A stretch of DNA of 64,000 bases from the NCBI RefSeq assembly GCF_024979295.1, contig NZ_JANLCJ010000005.1, positions 186,001 through 250,000 of the forward strand, given 5' to 3'. The notes under the pieces are model-generated. The model did no database searches. It was not told where the DNA came from and saw only the letters and a list, made by a program, of their open reading frames with translations. Position 1 is the first letter of the stretch; each line of letters begins with the position of its first letter. Position numbers and translations under genes: made by a program. This DNA comes from Herbiconiux daphne (GTDB lineage: Bacteria; Actinomycetota; Actinomycetes; Actinomycetales; Microbacteriaceae). Of the stretch, positions 54,987 through 63,650 are shown one piece after another.

Positions 54987-56032
54987 GCGACCTCAGGCTG
55001 TTGCAGGTCGGGATCGGGTCCTGGGGAAGCTCGTGGCTCGATGTCGTGCAGAAGAGCGAGGGCTTCACGCTGGCCGGGATCGTCTCGCAGCATTTCGAGG
55101 CGACGACCGAGGCCGCGGAGCGCACAGGCGCCACGGCGTATCCGACCATCGAGGCCGCTCTCGAGGTTCGCGACGAGTTCGACGCGGTTCTCGTCGTGAC
55201 CCCGCCGGAGAACCACGCACCGGTCGCGATCGCGAGCCTGGCGGCCGGACTCCCGGTGCTGATCGAAAAGCCTCTCGCACCCACCCTCGACGACGCCCGC
55301 CGCATCATCGCCGCTTCCGAGGCCTCCGGGGCGATCGCCATGGTGTCGCAGAACTACCGCTTCAAGAGAGCCCCGCGCACGGTTCAGAGATTGATCGCCG
55401 AGGGAGTGATCGGCGAGGTGCAGCAGGTCTTCGTCAACTTCCAGAAGGCTCCGCATTTCGAAGGGTTCCGCGTCGAGATGGAGGAACCGCTCATCGTCGA
55501 CGGAATGGCCCACCAACTCGACCAGATCCGCGGCGTCGTCGGGCTGGAGCCGACCGTGCTGCGGGCTCGCAGCTGGAACCCGTCCTGGTCGGAGTTCGCC
55601 GGAAACGCCTCGGTCGCTCTCGACGTGGAGTGCGCGGGCGGCGCCCGCGTGCTCTACACCGGGTCGTGGGCGTCTCGCGGTGAGACCACGAGCTGGGACG
55701 GCGACTGGGACATCCAGGGCGAACGCGGTGCCATCGCGTGGCGCAACAACCAGATCACCATCACCTTCACCTCGCTCTTCGACACCGTCTTCCTCGCCGG
55801 TGCGCTCGAGAACGCCGGAGTGATGCAGGTGTCGCTCGACGTGCTCGACGTCGAAGAACGCCTGGGTGTGCTGGCGGAGTTCCGCCGGGCCATCGTCTCC
55901 GGGCGCTCCCCGGAGACCGACGTGCGCGACAACATCGGCAGCCTCCAGCTGATCCTGGCCACCCTCGAGTCCGCTCGCCACGACGGCGATCCGGTCACCC
56001 TCCAATCCGCCGCAGCGCTGCTCGCCGGCTGA
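54983..56032 (+). CDS. Gfo/Idh/MocA-family oxidoreductase (second paralogue)
   Basis: The 349-residue protein has the Rossmann motif QVGIGSWGSSWLDVV, the EKP motif (VLIEKPLAPTLDDAR), and a catalytic region with NYRFKRAPRTVQRLI and DGMAHQLDQIRGVVG, where aspartate and histidine occupy the family's catalytic positions. It is clearly diverged from the preceding paralogue. Two such enzymes side by side suggest paired oxidation and reduction of a sugar around an isomerase or elimination step. Coupled to its neighbour by an ATGA overlap. Confidence 0.92.
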   Translation: MSDLRLLQVGIGSWGSSWLDVVQKSEGFTLAGIVSQHFEATTEAAERTGATAYPTIEAALEVRDEFDAVLVVTPPENHAPVAIASLAAGLPVLIEKPLAPTLDDARRIIAASEASGAIAMVSQNYRFKRAPRTVQRLIAEGVIGEVQQVFVNFQKAPHFEGFRVEMEEPLIVDGMAHQLDQIRGVVGLEPTVLRARSWNPSWSEFAGNASVALDVECAGGARVLYTGSWASRGETTSWDGDWDIQGERGAIAWRNNQITITFTSLFDTVFLAGALENAGVMQVSLDVLDVEERLGVLAEFRRAIVSGRSPETDVRDNIGSLQLILATLESARHDGDPVTLQSAAALLAG

Positions 56033-56060
56033 CGCCCCCGATTCGAACAGGAAGACGCAC

Positions 56061-57611
56061 ATGACAGTGATCCCGGGCGAGACGCCCACCATCGCGACGC
56101 AGGGCGAGCTGCTGGTCAGCGTGTCCGGCCTCGTCAAACGGTTCGGCGGCGTCACCGCCATCAAGAACGGGTCGATCGATCTCTACCGGGGCGAGGTGCA
56201 CGCGCTACTCGGCGAGAACGGCGCCGGAAAGAGCACCCTGGTCAACATCCTCGCCGGTATCGTTCGGCCGGATGCCGGAACGATCATCGTCGGGGGAGAA
56301 GAGGTCACGATCGCGAATCCGCGGCAATCGCGGGCGCTCGGAATCTCGGTGGTGCACCAGCATCCGGTGCTCTTCCCCGACCTCACGGTGGCCGAGAACA
56401 TCATGTTCGCCGATGCACCGCCACACAACCGCGCCGGCCTGCTGAGCTGGAAAGGGGTCGAGGCGAACGCACTGCGGGCGATGACCCGGTTGAACGTGCA
56501 CCTCGACACGAGCGAACTCGTGAAGAACCTCTCGAGTGCAGAACAGCAATTGCTCGAGATCATCAAGGCCCTCTCGGACGACACGGCGTTGCTCATTCTC
56601 GACGAGCCCACTGCGGCCCTCAGCAAGCGCGAGGTCAAGAGCCTGATGGAGGTCATCGCGCGACTGAAGTCCGAGGGTGTGGCCATCTTGTTCGTGGGCC
56701 ACCGTCTCGACGAGGTGTTCGCGCTCGCCGACCGCGTGACCGTGTCCCGTGACGGAACGACCATCGTCACCGGCCCGGTCGCCGACTTCACTCCGGAATC
56801 GGCCGTGACCTACATGGTGGGCCGAGCATTGGATTCGGTCTTCCCGAAGGTCGATGTCGTTCCGGGTGCGGTGCACCTCGAGGTCAAGGGCCTGACGCGT
56901 GAGGGCAGCTACGAGAACGTCCACTTCTCGGTGCGCAAGGGCGAGATCCTCGGCCTCGCCGGACTCGTGGGCGCCGGCAGAACCGAGATTGCGAGAGGCA
57001 TCTTCGGACTGGACGCGATCGATGGCGGCGAGATCATCATCGGCGGAACGCCCGTGACGATCCACTCGCCCGCCGACGCGATGCGCCACGGGGTCGCCTA
57101 TGTTCCCGAGGACCGCACCCGCGAGGGCGTCATCCTCGACCAGTCCATCCAGTTCAACCTCTCGCTCGCCGTGATCGACACGCTGACACGGCTCGGGCTG
57201 ATTTCGCCGACCAAGGACCGGGGGCTTTCGACCTCGTTCATCGAGCGGCTCGGCATCCGAACGAGTGGCCCGGCTCAGGACGTGTCGGCGCTGTCGGGGG
57301 GAAATCAGCAGAAGGTCGTTCTGGCCAAGTGGCTGTCGACCGACCCCGACATCCTCATTCTCGACGACCCCACCAAGGGCGTCGACGTGGGGGCGAAATC
57401 GGAGGTCTACCGGATCGTGTCGACGATGGCGCAGGCAGGGCTGACCATCGTGCTCATCTCGAACGAACTCGAGGAGCTGCTCGCCGTCTCCGACCGCGTG
57501 ATCACGTTCTACCGCGGCCGGCAGGGCGCGGAGTTCACCGAGCGGCCGTTCGACGCGGAGAAGGTACTGGCCTCAATGACGAGAGAGGTGAGCGATGTCA
57601 ACGCTCGATGA
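56061..57611 (+). CDS. Sugar ABC importer ATPase, fused double-domain (RbsA/LsrA type)
   Basis: The 516-residue protein has two nucleotide-binding domains. The first has Walker A GENGAGKSTLVNIL, signature LSSAEQQLLEIIKAL and Walker B LLILDEPTAALS. The second has the degenerate P-loop GLVGAGRTEIARGIFG, signature LSGGNQQKVVLAKWL and Walker B ILILDDPTKGVDVGAK. This is the CUT2 architecture that energises ribose, galactose, rhamnose and AI-2 uptake. AGGAAG precedes the ATG, and it overlaps the first permease by 17 bp. Confidence 0.95.
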   Translation: MTVIPGETPTIATQGELLVSVSGLVKRFGGVTAIKNGSIDLYRGEVHALLGENGAGKSTLVNILAGIVRPDAGTIIVGGEEVTIANPRQSRALGISVVHQHPVLFPDLTVAENIMFADAPPHNRAGLLSWKGVEANALRAMTRLNVHLDTSELVKNLSSAEQQLLEIIKALSDDTALLILDEPTAALSKREVKSLMEVIARLKSEGVAILFVGHRLDEVFALADRVTVSRDGTTIVTGPVADFTPESAVTYMVGRALDSVFPKVDVVPGAVHLEVKGLTREGSYENVHFSVRKGEILGLAGLVGAGRTEIARGIFGLDAIDGGEIIIGGTPVTIHSPADAMRHGVAYVPEDRTREGVILDQSIQFNLSLAVIDTLTRLGLISPTKDRGLSTSFIERLGIRTSGPAQDVSALSGGNQQKVVLAKWLSTDPDILILDDPTKGVDVGAKSEVYRIVSTMAQAGLTIVLISNELEELLAVSDRVITFYRGRQGAEFTERPFDAEKVLASMTREVSDVNAR

Positions 57612-58632
57612 CACCAAGCAGGCCCCGGAAGAGCTGGAGGTCGTGCACCGCAAGAGCGGGCTGCGCCGCATCTTCGAGCGTCGCGAGACCAGCCTCGTGC
57701 TGGTGCTGGTCGCGCTGGTCGTGCTCTTCTCCATCCTCAGCCCGCGATTCGCGAGCGCCGCGAACTTCGGCCAGATCGTCACCGACATGTCGATCGTGGT
57801 CATCGTCGGAATCGGCGTCGCCATGGTGCTCTTCACCCGCAACATCGACGTGTCGACCGGCTCGATGGTGGGGCTGACGGCGTTCTTCGCCGCCGACTTG
57901 TCAGCCAAGAACCCCGATCTGCCGCTCATCTTCGTCGTGCTGGCATCCTGCGCGCTCGGCGGTGTGCTCGGCGCCATCAACGGCGGCATCGTGGCGACGC
58001 TGAAGGTTCCCTCGATCATGGTGACGCTCGGAACGCTCTACATCTATCGCGGAATCGACTCGGCGTTGGCGGGAGCGAACCAGGTCACCGCGCAGAACCT
58101 GAGCCCCGAGTACAACACCATCGCCTCGTGGACGATCTTCGGATTTCCGGGCATCTTCGTCTACGCGCTGATCATCGCGGGGATCGCGCACGTGTTCATC
58201 CGCCACACCTACTCCGGGCGCAGTCTGTTGGCCCTCGGCAGCAACCCCCTGGCCGCGGAGAAGATGGGTATCGCCTCCAAGCGATGGATCTTCGGAGCCT
58301 TCGTGCTGAGCGGCGTGCTCAGCGGCTTCGCCGGGGTGCTGTGGGGTGCTCGCTACGGCACCGTCGACTCCTCGGTCGCGACCGGATTCGAGCTCGTGGT
58401 GCTCGCAGCCGTCGTCGTCGGTGGTGTCAGCGTGAACGGCGGCAACGGCAGCATCCTCGGCGTGATCGTCGGGGCGGCGATCCTGAGCGTCATCGCGATC
58501 GGACTCGCCCTGCTCAACGTCTCGCAGTTCTGGCTGCAGGCGATCCAGGGCCTCGTCATCGTCGCGGCCCTGGTCTTCGACATATTCATCCGCCGCCGCG
58601 TCGAGGCCCGCAGGAAGGGAGCACGTTCATGA
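57595..58632 (+). CDS. CUT2 sugar ABC permease (first)
   Basis: The 345-residue inner-membrane protein of the RbsC/LsrC family has about ten hydrophobic spans, with conserved GGVLGAINGGIVATLKVPSI followed by VTLGTLYIYRG, and the later GGVSVNGGNGSILGVIVG. The N-terminal 30 residues are cytoplasmic. It pairs with the next permease as a heterodimer, as in Lsr and Rha transporters. Its end overlaps the second permease start (ATGA). Confidence 0.94.
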   Translation: MSTLDDTKQAPEELEVVHRKSGLRRIFERRETSLVLVLVALVVLFSILSPRFASAANFGQIVTDMSIVVIVGIGVAMVLFTRNIDVSTGSMVGLTAFFAADLSAKNPDLPLIFVVLASCALGGVLGAINGGIVATLKVPSIMVTLGTLYIYRGIDSALAGANQVTAQNLSPEYNTIASWTIFGFPGIFVYALIIAGIAHVFIRHTYSGRSLLALGSNPLAAEKMGIASKRWIFGAFVLSGVLSGFAGVLWGARYGTVDSSVATGFELVVLAAVVVGGVSVNGGNGSILGVIVGAAILSVIAIGLALLNVSQFWLQAIQGLVIVAALVFDIFIRRRVEARRKGARS

Positions 58633-59660
58633 CCGTGGACACGCGCACGAAGCCGGCAGACTCACCCGTCGCCGAACCCGCGAAGAAGAGGTTCAGCCTT
58701 CCCGGCTGGTTCGGCCCCTGGGAGTTCGCGCTCCTCGGCCTGGTCGTGATCGTCATGATCGCCGGCGCGGTGACCTCGCCGTTCTTCGCCACCGGCGAGA
58801 ACTTCGCCATCACCGCGGCGGGCGCCGTCGGCCTGTCGCTCATGGTCGTGCCGATGGCGTGGCTGATGATCGCCGAGGAGATCGACCTCTCGATCGCATC
58901 GGTGTTCGGCATGTGCGGCGTCATCTTCGGCCTGTCGATCGAGAACGGGATGCCTCTGGCCCTCGCGATCATCCTGGCGGTCGTCGTCGGGGCGATCGCA
59001 GGCCTCATCAACGGCTTCCTCACCGTCGACGTCGGCCTGCCGTCGCTGGTGGTGACCGTCGGCACGTTGGCGCTGTTCCGAGGGATCGCGTTCATCCTGC
59101 TCGAGAGTCGATCGGTCAGCGATCTGCCGCTCGAGTTCACGCAATTCGCGCAGGGCAACATCCCGGGCACTCTCATTCCGAACGGCTTCATCGTGTTCCT
59201 CGTCGTGGCCATCGTCGCGGGAATCGTGCTCGCCCGCGGCTCCGCCGGCAGAAAGACGTATGCCGTCGGGTCGAGCGTCGAGGTGTCCCGGTTCTCCGGC
59301 ATCCGGGTCAAGCGGGTCAAGCGCGGGTTGTTCATCTTCTCGGGCTCCGTCGCCGGTCTGGCCGGAGTGCTCTACGCGGGCTACGTCTCGAGTGCCAGAG
59401 CGAACAACGGTACGGGCCTGGAACTCAGCGTGATCGCCATCGTGCTCATCGGTGGAGTCAGCATGTACGGCGGCAAGGGGTCGTTCATCGGCGTCATGCT
59501 GGCGCTTCTCCTGGTCACCACCCTGACGAGCTGGATGACCCTCGGCTACGTGCCGACGAACATCCAGTACACCGTCATCGGCCTCCTCATGATCGGCGCA
59601 GTGGTACTGCCCGCTCTCATCTCGAAATTCAAGAACGCCGTGTTGAGGAGGCGAGGTTAG
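58629..59660 (+). CDS. CUT2 sugar ABC permease (second)
   Basis: The 343-residue permease is homologous to the preceding one: IAEEIDLSIASVFGMCGVIF, GLINGFLTVDVGLPSLVVTV, LALFRGIAFILLE, and GGVSMYGGKGSFIGVMLALL. Having two different permeases rather than a homodimer is the LsrCD/RhaPQ arrangement. It ends about 80 bp before the first binding lipoprotein gene. Confidence 0.94.
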   Translation: MTVDTRTKPADSPVAEPAKKRFSLPGWFGPWEFALLGLVVIVMIAGAVTSPFFATGENFAITAAGAVGLSLMVVPMAWLMIAEEIDLSIASVFGMCGVIFGLSIENGMPLALAIILAVVVGAIAGLINGFLTVDVGLPSLVVTVGTLALFRGIAFILLESRSVSDLPLEFTQFAQGNIPGTLIPNGFIVFLVVAIVAGIVLARGSAGRKTYAVGSSVEVSRFSGIRVKRVKRGLFIFSGSVAGLAGVLYAGYVSSARANNGTGLELSVIAIVLIGGVSMYGGKGSFIGVMLALLLVTTLTSWMTLGYVPTNIQYTVIGLLMIGAVVLPALISKFKNAVLRRRG

Positions 59661-59741
59661 ACAACGGCTCGACGTTCAGCAGCATCGCAAGACCCTTCTT
59701 TCCAGCACCGAATTCCTCATCAACGAAGATTGGAACAAACC

Positions 59742-60797
59742 ATGATCAAGCCCAAGCTGCTCGCGGTTTCCGCGATAGCGCTGCTCGCCGTCGCCATGTC
59801 CGGCTGTGCGTCGACGACTCCCTCCTCGACCGAAGGCGCCGGCGCAGACCGCACCATCGCCGACTGCACGGTCACCATGATCCCCAAGTCGACCGACAAC
59901 CCGTACTTCGCGGCCGTGCACACCGGGTTCATCCAGGCATCCGAAGAACTGGGCGGCAAGCTCGAGTACGTGGGCCCGGCGGCCGGTGAGGTCACCGCGC
60001 AGATCCAGCGGATCCAGAGTGCCGGACAGCAGAAGTCCTGCGCGATCGGCATCGCGGCCCTGGATGCCACGGCTGTGGCCCCGTCGCTCGACGCCGCGGC
60101 GAAGACCGGAACCAAGATCGTCGCGTGGGACGGCGATGTCGCTCAGGGTTCGCGGGGCATCTTCGTGAACATGGCCACCGCCCAGGCGCTCGGTGAGTCG
60201 CAGTTCGAGATCCTCGCCGACGCGATGGACGACACCGGCGAGTGGGCGATCATCTCGTCGCAGAGCACCGCCGATTCGAAGAACCTCTGGATCGACGCCA
60301 TGAACGAGATGGCGAAGGACCCGAAGTACTCGGGCATGGAACTCGTCAAGACCACGTTCGGTGACGACGACTCGAAGAAGAGCTACGACCTGGCCGTCTC
60401 GCTCATCCGCGCCTACCCCGAGCTGAAGGGCATCATGGCTCCGACCCCGGTGGCCCTCGAGGCTGCCGTCAAGGCCGTCAACGACCTGGGCGTGCAGGAT
60501 CAGATCGTGGTGACCGGGCTCGGAAACCCGGGCAACGACGCCGAGCTCCTCACGAGCGGACAGGTTCCCGCCTATGTGCTGTGGAGCCCGGTCGACCTGG
60601 GCTACCTCACCTACTACGCGACCGCCGCCTACATCGAGGGCAAGATCACCGGCGCCGAGGGTGAGACCTTCGACGCCGGGCGCCTCGGTGAGAAGACGAT
60701 CGGCGCCAACGGCGAGATCATCATGGGCGACCCGGTCGTCTACACCAAGGACAACGTCGAGGCCGCGATCGAGAAGGACTTCGAGGCCACGAACTAG
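59742..60797 (+). CDS. Sugar ABC substrate-binding lipoprotein, LsrB/RhaS-like (first copy)
   Basis: The 351-residue lipoprotein has a signal peptide with lipobox (AVSAIALLAVAMSGC) and a periplasmic-binding-protein type I fold. Motifs include TMIPKSTDNPYFAAVHTGF, KIVAWDGDV, and FGDDDSKKSYDLAVSLIRAY, then YVLWSPVDLGYLTYYATAAY; these patterns resemble LsrB and RhaS. GGAAC precedes the ATG at 59742. A 12-bp G/C hairpin separates it from a second, homologous binding protein gene. Confidence 0.93.
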   Translation: MIKPKLLAVSAIALLAVAMSGCASTTPSSTEGAGADRTIADCTVTMIPKSTDNPYFAAVHTGFIQASEELGGKLEYVGPAAGEVTAQIQRIQSAGQQKSCAIGIAALDATAVAPSLDAAAKTGTKIVAWDGDVAQGSRGIFVNMATAQALGESQFEILADAMDDTGEWAIISSQSTADSKNLWIDAMNEMAKDPKYSGMELVKTTFGDDDSKKSYDLAVSLIRAYPELKGIMAPTPVALEAAVKAVNDLGVQDQIVVTGLGNPGNDAELLTSGQVPAYVLWSPVDLGYLTYYATAAYIEGKITGAEGETFDAGRLGEKTIGANGEIIMGDPVVYTKDNVEAAIEKDFEATN

Positions 60798-60804
60798 TCA
60801 CCCG

Positions 60805-60835
60805 GGCGGGCCGGGGACAATCGCCCCGGCCCGCC
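60805..60835 (+). terminator. 12-bp G/C hairpin between the two binding-protein genes
   Basis: GGCGGGCCGGGG (60805-60816) pairs perfectly with CCCCGGCCCGCC (60824-60835) around a 7-nt loop, 8 bp after the stop of the first binding protein. There is no U-tract, so it may be a partial terminator or an mRNA-stabilising stem that raises expression of the upstream binding protein relative to downstream genes. Confidence 0.55.
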
Positions 60836-60865
60836 TCAGATCTTCCATCACAAAGGACACGTCTC

Positions 60866-61918
60866 ATGCACCACAAACTCATCCCAGCCGCGGGAGCGGT
60901 GATCGTCTTCGCGCTGGCGCTCGCCGGATGCGCATCGTCCACGCCGTCGGCGACCGACTCGGATGCCGCCGCGGGATCGCTCGCGGATTGCGACATCAGC
61001 CTCATTCCGAAGAGCACCGACAACCCGTTCTTCGCGTCCATCCGTGTCGGGGCCGATGAGGCCGCGGCCGAACTCGGCGGCAAACCGGTGGACTTCGTCG
61101 GAACCGCGCAGGCCGACGTGCAGGGCCAGATCCAGCGCGTGCAGAACGCGACCCTCCACAAGGCGTGCGCCATCAACATCGCGGCGCTCGATCCCGATGC
61201 CACGGCTCCCGCACTGACGCAGGCGCTCGACCAGGACACGAAGGTCGTGGCGTTCGACGCCGACGTGCAACCGGATGCGCGCACGCTTTTCATCAATCAA
61301 GCCGACGCCACCGCGCTCGGGGTCGCCATGCTCGACATCCTGGCCAAAGACATGAACTACACCGGCACCTTCGCCATCCTCTCCGCGCAGAGCACCGCGC
61401 AGAATCAGAACTCCTGGATCGCGGCCGTCGAAGAAGAGCTGACCAAACCGGACTATGCCGACATGACCCTGGTGAAGACGGTCTACGGCGACGACGACTC
61501 GAAGAAGAGTTACGACGCCGCGGTCTCTCTCATGCAGGGCTACCCTGACCTCGGCGGCATCCTGTCGCCCGAACCGGCGGGGCTGGAGGCCTCGGTCAAA
61601 GCTCGCGACGATCTCGGCACCAATCCTGATCTCGTGCTGACCGGTCTCGGCTGGCCGCCTTCGGACGCCTCGCTGCTGAAAGACGGCAAGGTCTCCGCGT
61701 TCGTTCTCTGGAGCCCCGTCGATCTCGGGTACCTCACCTACCACGCCACTGCGGCGCTGGTGTCGGGGCAGATCACCGGGGCCGAGGGAGACACGTTCGA
61801 CGCCGGACGGCTCGGCGAGCGCACGGTCGGCGCGAACGGAGTGGTCGTGCTCGGCGACCCGGCCGTCTACACGGCGGACAACGTCGATGCCGCACTCGAC
61901 GACTTCCGCACCGAATAG
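60866..61918 (+). CDS. Sugar ABC substrate-binding lipoprotein, LsrB/RhaS-like (second copy)
   Basis: The 350-residue lipoprotein has a lipobox (VFALALAGC). It is a clear tandem paralogue of the preceding gene: SLIPKSTDNPFFASIRVGAD, KVVAFDADVQPDAR, YGDDDSKKSYDAAVSLMQGY, FVLWSPVDLGYLTYHATAAL, and the same GAEGDTFDAGRLGERTVGAN end. Differences fall in the ligand-facing loops (for example AWDGDVAQGS versus AFDADVQPDA), suggesting altered specificity for related ligands. AAAGGA lies about 8 nt upstream. Confidence 0.93.
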   Translation: MHHKLIPAAGAVIVFALALAGCASSTPSATDSDAAAGSLADCDISLIPKSTDNPFFASIRVGADEAAAELGGKPVDFVGTAQADVQGQIQRVQNATLHKACAINIAALDPDATAPALTQALDQDTKVVAFDADVQPDARTLFINQADATALGVAMLDILAKDMNYTGTFAILSAQSTAQNQNSWIAAVEEELTKPDYADMTLVKTVYGDDDSKKSYDAAVSLMQGYPDLGGILSPEPAGLEASVKARDDLGTNPDLVLTGLGWPPSDASLLKDGKVSAFVLWSPVDLGYLTYHATAALVSGQITGAEGDTFDAGRLGERTVGANGVVVLGDPAVYTADNVDAALDDFRTE

Positions 61919-61940
61919 CAGCACCAGCAGAAGGAGAACG

Positions 61941-62780
61941 ATGTTCCGCTACACCTACAACACCCTGGTCTACGGCCACGAGCCCATCAGTGAAGGCATC
62001 GCTCGTGTCGCCCGGTTCGGTTACGACGGAGTCGAGCTGGTCGGCGAGCCCAGCGAGAACGACGCGTCGAGCATCAAGACGGCCTTGACCGAGAACGGCG
62101 TCGTCGCCTCGAGCATCATCAGCATCTTCACGCCCGAACGCGACATCGTGAGCTCGAACCCGGACATCCGCCGGAACGCCGTGAACTACCTGTTCGAGAA
62201 CGTCGCGTTCGCCGCCGAGGTGGGGGCGGATGTCGTGACCTTCACCCCGACGGCGTGCATGAAGATCAGCCCGGAGGTCGACCTCGCCCAGGAATGGGCC
62301 TGGGCCGTCGAGGCGGCATCGGCCGTGGCCGGTCGCGCGGCGGATGTCGGTGTGACGATCGCCGTCGAGCCGTGGAATCGCTACGAGACCTACCTCATCA
62401 ATCGCGTCGGGCAGTCGGCAGCGTTCGTCGACGAGGTAGGGCTGCCCAACATCGGGGTCATGGCGGACACCTTCCACATGAGTCTGGAGGAGGGCGACAT
62501 CGCCGAGGAGATCCGGAAACTGGGTTCGAGGCTGGTTCACGTGCATCTGGCCGACAGCAACCGCGCTGCTCCCGGGTTCGGTCACACCGACTTCACGCCG
62601 ATCGTGCAGGCCATCAGCGACGTCGGCTACCAGGGCTGGGTGTCGTACGAGCTGCTCCCCGCCGCGGGTGACGTCTGGGGCGTGCTCTCCGGTGCCGGAG
62701 CGCCGGAGTTCCTCGACCCGTACACCGAGGCGGCGATCACCCACACCAAGAACATCGAAAAGCAACTCGGGCTGGTCTGA
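61941..62780 (+). CDS. TIM-barrel sugar isomerase/epimerase-like protein (first)
   Basis: The 279-residue protein is of the AP-endonuclease-2/xylose-isomerase-like superfamily. The start is GARVARFGYDGVELVGE-like (ARVARFGYDGVELVGEPSEN). Metal ligands follow the DTE/IolI order: glutamate in IAVEPWNRYETYLIN, aspartate in MADTFHMSLEEGD, histidine in VHVHLADSNR, and a final glutamate in GWVSYELLPAAG. AAGGAG precedes the ATG. Possible activities are ketose 3-epimerisation, isomerisation, or elimination/hydration of a 3-keto sugar. It abuts the next gene (TGA immediately before ATG). Confidence 0.9.
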   Translation: MFRYTYNTLVYGHEPISEGIARVARFGYDGVELVGEPSENDASSIKTALTENGVVASSIISIFTPERDIVSSNPDIRRNAVNYLFENVAFAAEVGADVVTFTPTACMKISPEVDLAQEWAWAVEAASAVAGRAADVGVTIAVEPWNRYETYLINRVGQSAAFVDEVGLPNIGVMADTFHMSLEEGDIAEEIRKLGSRLVHVHLADSNRAAPGFGHTDFTPIVQAISDVGYQGWVSYELLPAAGDVWGVLSGAGAPEFLDPYTEAAITHTKNIEKQLGLV

Positions 62781-63650
62781 ATGGCTGACAACCTGCTGGG
62801 TCTCAGCACCTTCGTGCTGGCGTCGCCCTTCTCCGATTCCGATTCCGCCGCGTTCCGGCGCGTCGCCGAGTTCGGCTACGACGTGATCGAGGTGTGCATC
62901 GAGGACCCGGCGATCGTCACCGCGGAGTTCTTGAACCGTGAAGCCGCTGCGAACGGTCTGACCGTGGGCATCTGCGGAGCGTTCGGGCCCGACCGCGACG
63001 TGTCGCACGAAGACGCCGACCGGCGCGCGCTCGGCATCGCCTACCTGAAGACCTGCATCGATCTCGCGCAGGCGGTCGGTTCGCCCCACGTGGCCGGCCC
63101 GATGTACTCCGCCACCGGCAAGACCCGCATGCTCGACCCCGAGGGCCGGCGGCAGCAGCGGGCGTGGGCCGCCGAGAGCCTGCGCGAGGTGGCCGACTAC
63201 GCGGGGGAGAGGTCGGTGGCCCTGGCCATCGAACCCCTGAACCGATTCGAGACCGATCTGGTGAACACGACCGAGCAAGGACTCGGCCTGTGCGACCTCA
63301 TCGGGCGCAGCAACGTGGGTCTGCTCATCGACACCTTTCACATGAACATCGAGGACAAGAGCCTCGGCGACGCCGTGCGACTGGCGGGTGACCGGGTGTT
63401 CCACGTGCAGGTCTCCGAGAACGACCGTGGAACCCCCGGCTCCGGCCATGTGCCCTGGGCCGAGTTCTTCGAAGCGCTCCGCGACATCGACTACCGCGGG
63501 CAGATCGTGGTCGAGTCGTTCCTGCCCACCGTCGTGGAGATCGCGCGGGCGGTGTCGCTCTGGCGCCCGGTCGCTGCGTCGATGGACGCGCTCGCTGAAG
63601 ACGGGCTGGCCTTCCTGAGGTCCGAGCTCAGCTCGGAGGCGCGGGCGTGA
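62781..63650 (+). CDS. TIM-barrel sugar isomerase/epimerase-like protein, tagatose/psicose 3-epimerase-like
   Basis: The 289-residue protein has [17 protein letters not shown], then glutamate in [20 protein letters not shown], aspartate and histidine in [19 protein letters not shown], the histidine in [19 protein letters not shown] and glutamate in [10 protein letters not shown]. These match D-tagatose/D-psicose 3-epimerases closely in spacing. It is diverged from the first and third barrels. The start directly follows the preceding stop, so it is tightly co-translated. Confidence 0.9.
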   Translation: MADNLLGLSTFVLASPFSDSDSAAFRRVAEFGYDVIEVCIEDPAIVTAEFLNREAAANGLTVGICGAFGPDRDVSHEDADRRALGIAYLKTCIDLAQAVGSPHVAGPMYSATGKTRMLDPEGRRQQRAWAAESLREVADYAGERSVALAIEPLNRFETDLVNTTEQGLGLCDLIGRSNVGLLIDTFHMNIEDKSLGDAVRLAGDRVFHVQVSENDRGTPGSGHVPWAEFFEALRDIDYRGQIVVESFLPTVVEIARAVSLWRPVAASMDALAEDGLAFLRSELSSEARA

